The position numbers and the translations under genes are program-made. From contig NZ_CAPJ01000195.1 in assembly GCF_000331775.1 (NCBI RefSeq), positions 1 to 6,125 of the forward strand: a DNA stretch of 6,125 bases. The letters run 5' to 3'. Positions 4,662-6,125 of this stretch are shown in pieces (the stretch's first letter is position 1; each line of letters opens with the position of its first letter). The DNA comes from Xanthomonas translucens pv. translucens DSM 18974 (GTDB taxonomy: Bacteria > Pseudomonadota > Gammaproteobacteria > Xanthomonadales > Xanthomonadaceae). The notes beneath the pieces were generated by a model. The model did not search any database. It was not told where the DNA came from and worked only from the letters and a program-made list of their open reading frames with translations.

Positions 4662-6125
4662 ATGGACCAGTTCCTCACCGCCCCGCGCGCGATCGTCGAC
4701 GACGTGCTCGACGCCGTCGCCGCGCTGCAACCGCTGCTGCGCTCGGACCCCGCCAGCGGCACCCGCATCGTGCTGCAGGCCGCGCGCGACCCGGCGCAGG
4801 TGGCGGTGCTGTCCGGCGGCGGCGCCGGCCACGAACCGGCGCATGCCGGCTTCGTCGGCCCCGGCATGCTCAGCGGCGCCATCGCCGGCGACCTGTTCGC
4901 CTCGCCGGGGGTAGAAGCGGTGCTGGCCGCGATCCGCGCCTGCGCCGACGCGCCCGGGGTGCTGTTGGTGATCAAGAACTACACCGGCGACCGGCTCAAT
5001 TTCGGCCTGGCCGCCGAGCGCGCGCGCGCCGAAGGCATCGACGTGGCCAGCGTGCTGGTCGCCGACGACATCGCCCTGCCCGACGCCGCGCAGCCGCGCG
5101 GCATCGCCGGCACGGTGCTGGTGCACAAGTATGTCGGCCATCTGGCGCGCGAAGGCGTAGCCCTGGCCGAGCTGGCGCAGCGCGGCCAGGCCTTCGCCGA
5201 ACGCCTGCTGTCGCTGGGCATGGCGTTGTCCAGCTGCACCGTGCCGGGCCGGCACACCGGCCGCCGCGCGCCGGAACTGGGCCTGGGCATTCACAACGAG
5301 CCGGGTACGCGCAAGGTGCAGCCGTCCTCGATCGAGGACGCGCTGGCGCTGGTACTGGATCCGCTGCTGGCGCAGGCCGATGCGCGCTACGGCGCCGACG
5401 CGCCGCTGGTGCTGCTGCTCAACGACCTGGGCGGCTGCTCCACCCAGGAACTGGGCGTGCTGACCCGGTTGGCATTGCAACGCATCGGCAGCGAGCGGAT
5501 CGCCTTGATGACGCTGCCGGCCGCGCTGATGACTTCGATGGACATGCACGGCTTCTCGATCACCCTGGCGCCGGCCGACGCCGACGTGCTCGCCGCATTG
5601 CGATCGCCGGTGCAGACCGTGGGCTGGCCGGGCGTGCGCGTACCGCACGCGCCCGTGCACTTCGCCCCGGCGCTGTCGCGCAGCGATGCGTTCCGGCACG
5701 GCGTGCGCGATGCGCAGCGCGCTGCGGCGCTGGCCCGGGTCGCGCAGGCGCTGATCGCCGCACAGGCGGAGCTGGACGCACTCGACGCGCAGACTGGCGA
5801 CGGCGATGCCGGCAGCACCTTCGCCGCCGGCGCCCGCGCGCTGCAGCAGGCGCTGCAGCAAGACGCGCTGGCGACCGGCGCGGCCGCGCCGTTGGCGCAC
5901 GGCCTGGCGGCGACGATCGAACGCAGCATGGGCGGTTCCAGCGGCGTGCTGCTGTCGATCCTGTTCACCACCGCGGCCACCGAACTGGAGGCCGGGCACG
6001 GCTGGGTGCCGGCGCTGCAGGCCGGCGTGGCGCGGATGCAGCATTACGGCGGCGCGCAACTGGGCGACCGGACCATGCTCGACGCGCTGCTGCCGGCGTT
6101 GCACGCGCTGGCGCGCGGCGGCAGC
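4662..6125 (+). CDS. dhaK: ATP-dependent dihydroxyacetone kinase, fused DhaK-DhaL (C-terminus cut by window edge)
   Basis: An uninterrupted frame of 488 codons runs from the ATG at 4662 to the window edge with no stop. Residues about 1-335 form the DhaK substrate domain. SGGGAGHEPAHAGFVGPGML (51-70) contains His57, and KNYTGDRLNFGLA (105-117) contains Asp110. ELGLGIHNEPGTRK (205-218) contains His211, the residue that binds dihydroxyacetone covalently as a hemiaminal in known enzymes. Residues from about 345 form the DhaL nucleotide domain: LDALDAQTGDGDAGST (371-386) carries the Mg-binding aspartates Asp375, Asp380 and Asp382, and MGGSSGVL (423-430) is the glycine-rich phosphate loop. A DhaK-DhaL fusion indicates the single-chain ATP-using class (dihydroxyacetone + ATP to DHAP), not the PTS-dependent three-subunit class. 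By usual family length roughly 60-100 residues are missing. No dhaM, dhaR or glycerol dehydrogenase gene is visible. All catalytic residues that should be in the visible part are present. Confidence 0.93.
   Translation, partial: MDQFLTAPRAIVDDVLDAVAALQPLLRSDPASGTRIVLQAARDPAQVAVLSGGGAGHEPAHAGFVGPGMLSGAIAGDLFASPGVEAVLAAIRACADAPGVLLVIKNYTGDRLNFGLAAERARAEGIDVASVLVADDIALPDAAQPRGIAGTVLVHKYVGHLAREGVALAELAQRGQAFAERLLSLGMALSSCTVPGRHTGRRAPELGLGIHNEPGTRKVQPSSIEDALALVLDPLLAQADARYGADAPLVLLLNDLGGCSTQELGVLTRLALQRIGSERIALMTLPAALMTSMDMHGFSITLAPADADVLAALRSPVQTVGWPGVRVPHAPVHFAPALSRSDAFRHGVRDAQRAAALARVAQALIAAQAELDALDAQTGDGDAGSTFAAGARALQQALQQDALATGAAAPLAHGLAATIERSMGGSSGVLLSILFTTAATELEAGHGWVPALQAGVARMQHYGGAQLGDRTMLDALLPALHALARGGS

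Noticed and set aside
4620..6104. A 494-codon minus-strand open frame opposite the dihydroxyacetone kinase
   Set aside because: Its translation is rich in Arg, Gln, Ala and Gly with no recognisable motif. It is the antisense shadow of a strongly GC-biased real gene whose plus-strand frame carries the complete DhaK and DhaL motifs.
1..6125. A hidden defence system, CRISPR array, prophage or insertion sequence
   Set aside because: No regularly spaced repeats, transposase or integrase motifs, toxin-antitoxin pairs, nuclease or reverse transcriptase motifs were found on either strand. Composition looks even across the window.

Overview
This is a very GC-rich window with strong G/C bias at third codon positions. 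The gene content, intergenic palindromes and heptameric gggac-type repeats look like a chromosome of Xanthomonas or a close relative (Xanthomonadaceae). That placement is from recognition, not a search. No phage, transposase, CRISPR, tRNA or rRNA is visible, and it reads as an ordinary chromosomal stretch.

The layout is five protein genes, two of them cut by the window edges. (1) On the minus strand from 429 to the left edge lies the N-terminal 143 residues of a TIP30/HTATIP2-like Rossmann-fold oxidoreductase. (2) A 350-bp intergenic region (430-779) separates it from a divergent plus-strand gene and holds a roughly 92-bp composite palindrome of the dispersed-repeat type. (3) A PfkB-family sugar kinase, most likely a fructokinase, lies at 780-1706 (+). 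(4) After a 190-bp gap with hairpins comes a soluble GGDEF diguanylate cyclase at 1897-3483 (+), with an intact active site and I-site behind a long helical N-terminal region I do not recognise. (5) A DUF808 (YedI-type) inner-membrane protein lies at 3596-4516 (-), convergent with the cyclase. The 112-bp gap between them is bounded by two inverted heptad arrays, one of which forms the coding end of the DUF808 gene. (6) A fused DhaK-DhaL dihydroxyacetone kinase runs from 4662 (+) off the right edge, divergent from the DUF808 gene across a 145-bp gap.

The genes do not form one obvious pathway. The sugar kinase (fructose to fructose phosphate) and the dihydroxyacetone kinase (dihydroxyacetone to DHAP) both feed central carbon metabolism but are separated by unrelated genes on alternating strands, so each is probably its own transcription unit. 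The cyclase would link the locus only loosely to c-di-GMP signalling. I found no convincing undescribed multi-gene system. The most noteworthy items are the inverted heptad repeat that doubles as coding sequence, the 36-bp near-palindrome that encodes a His-rich tract in the cyclase, and the cyclase's unassigned sensory region.
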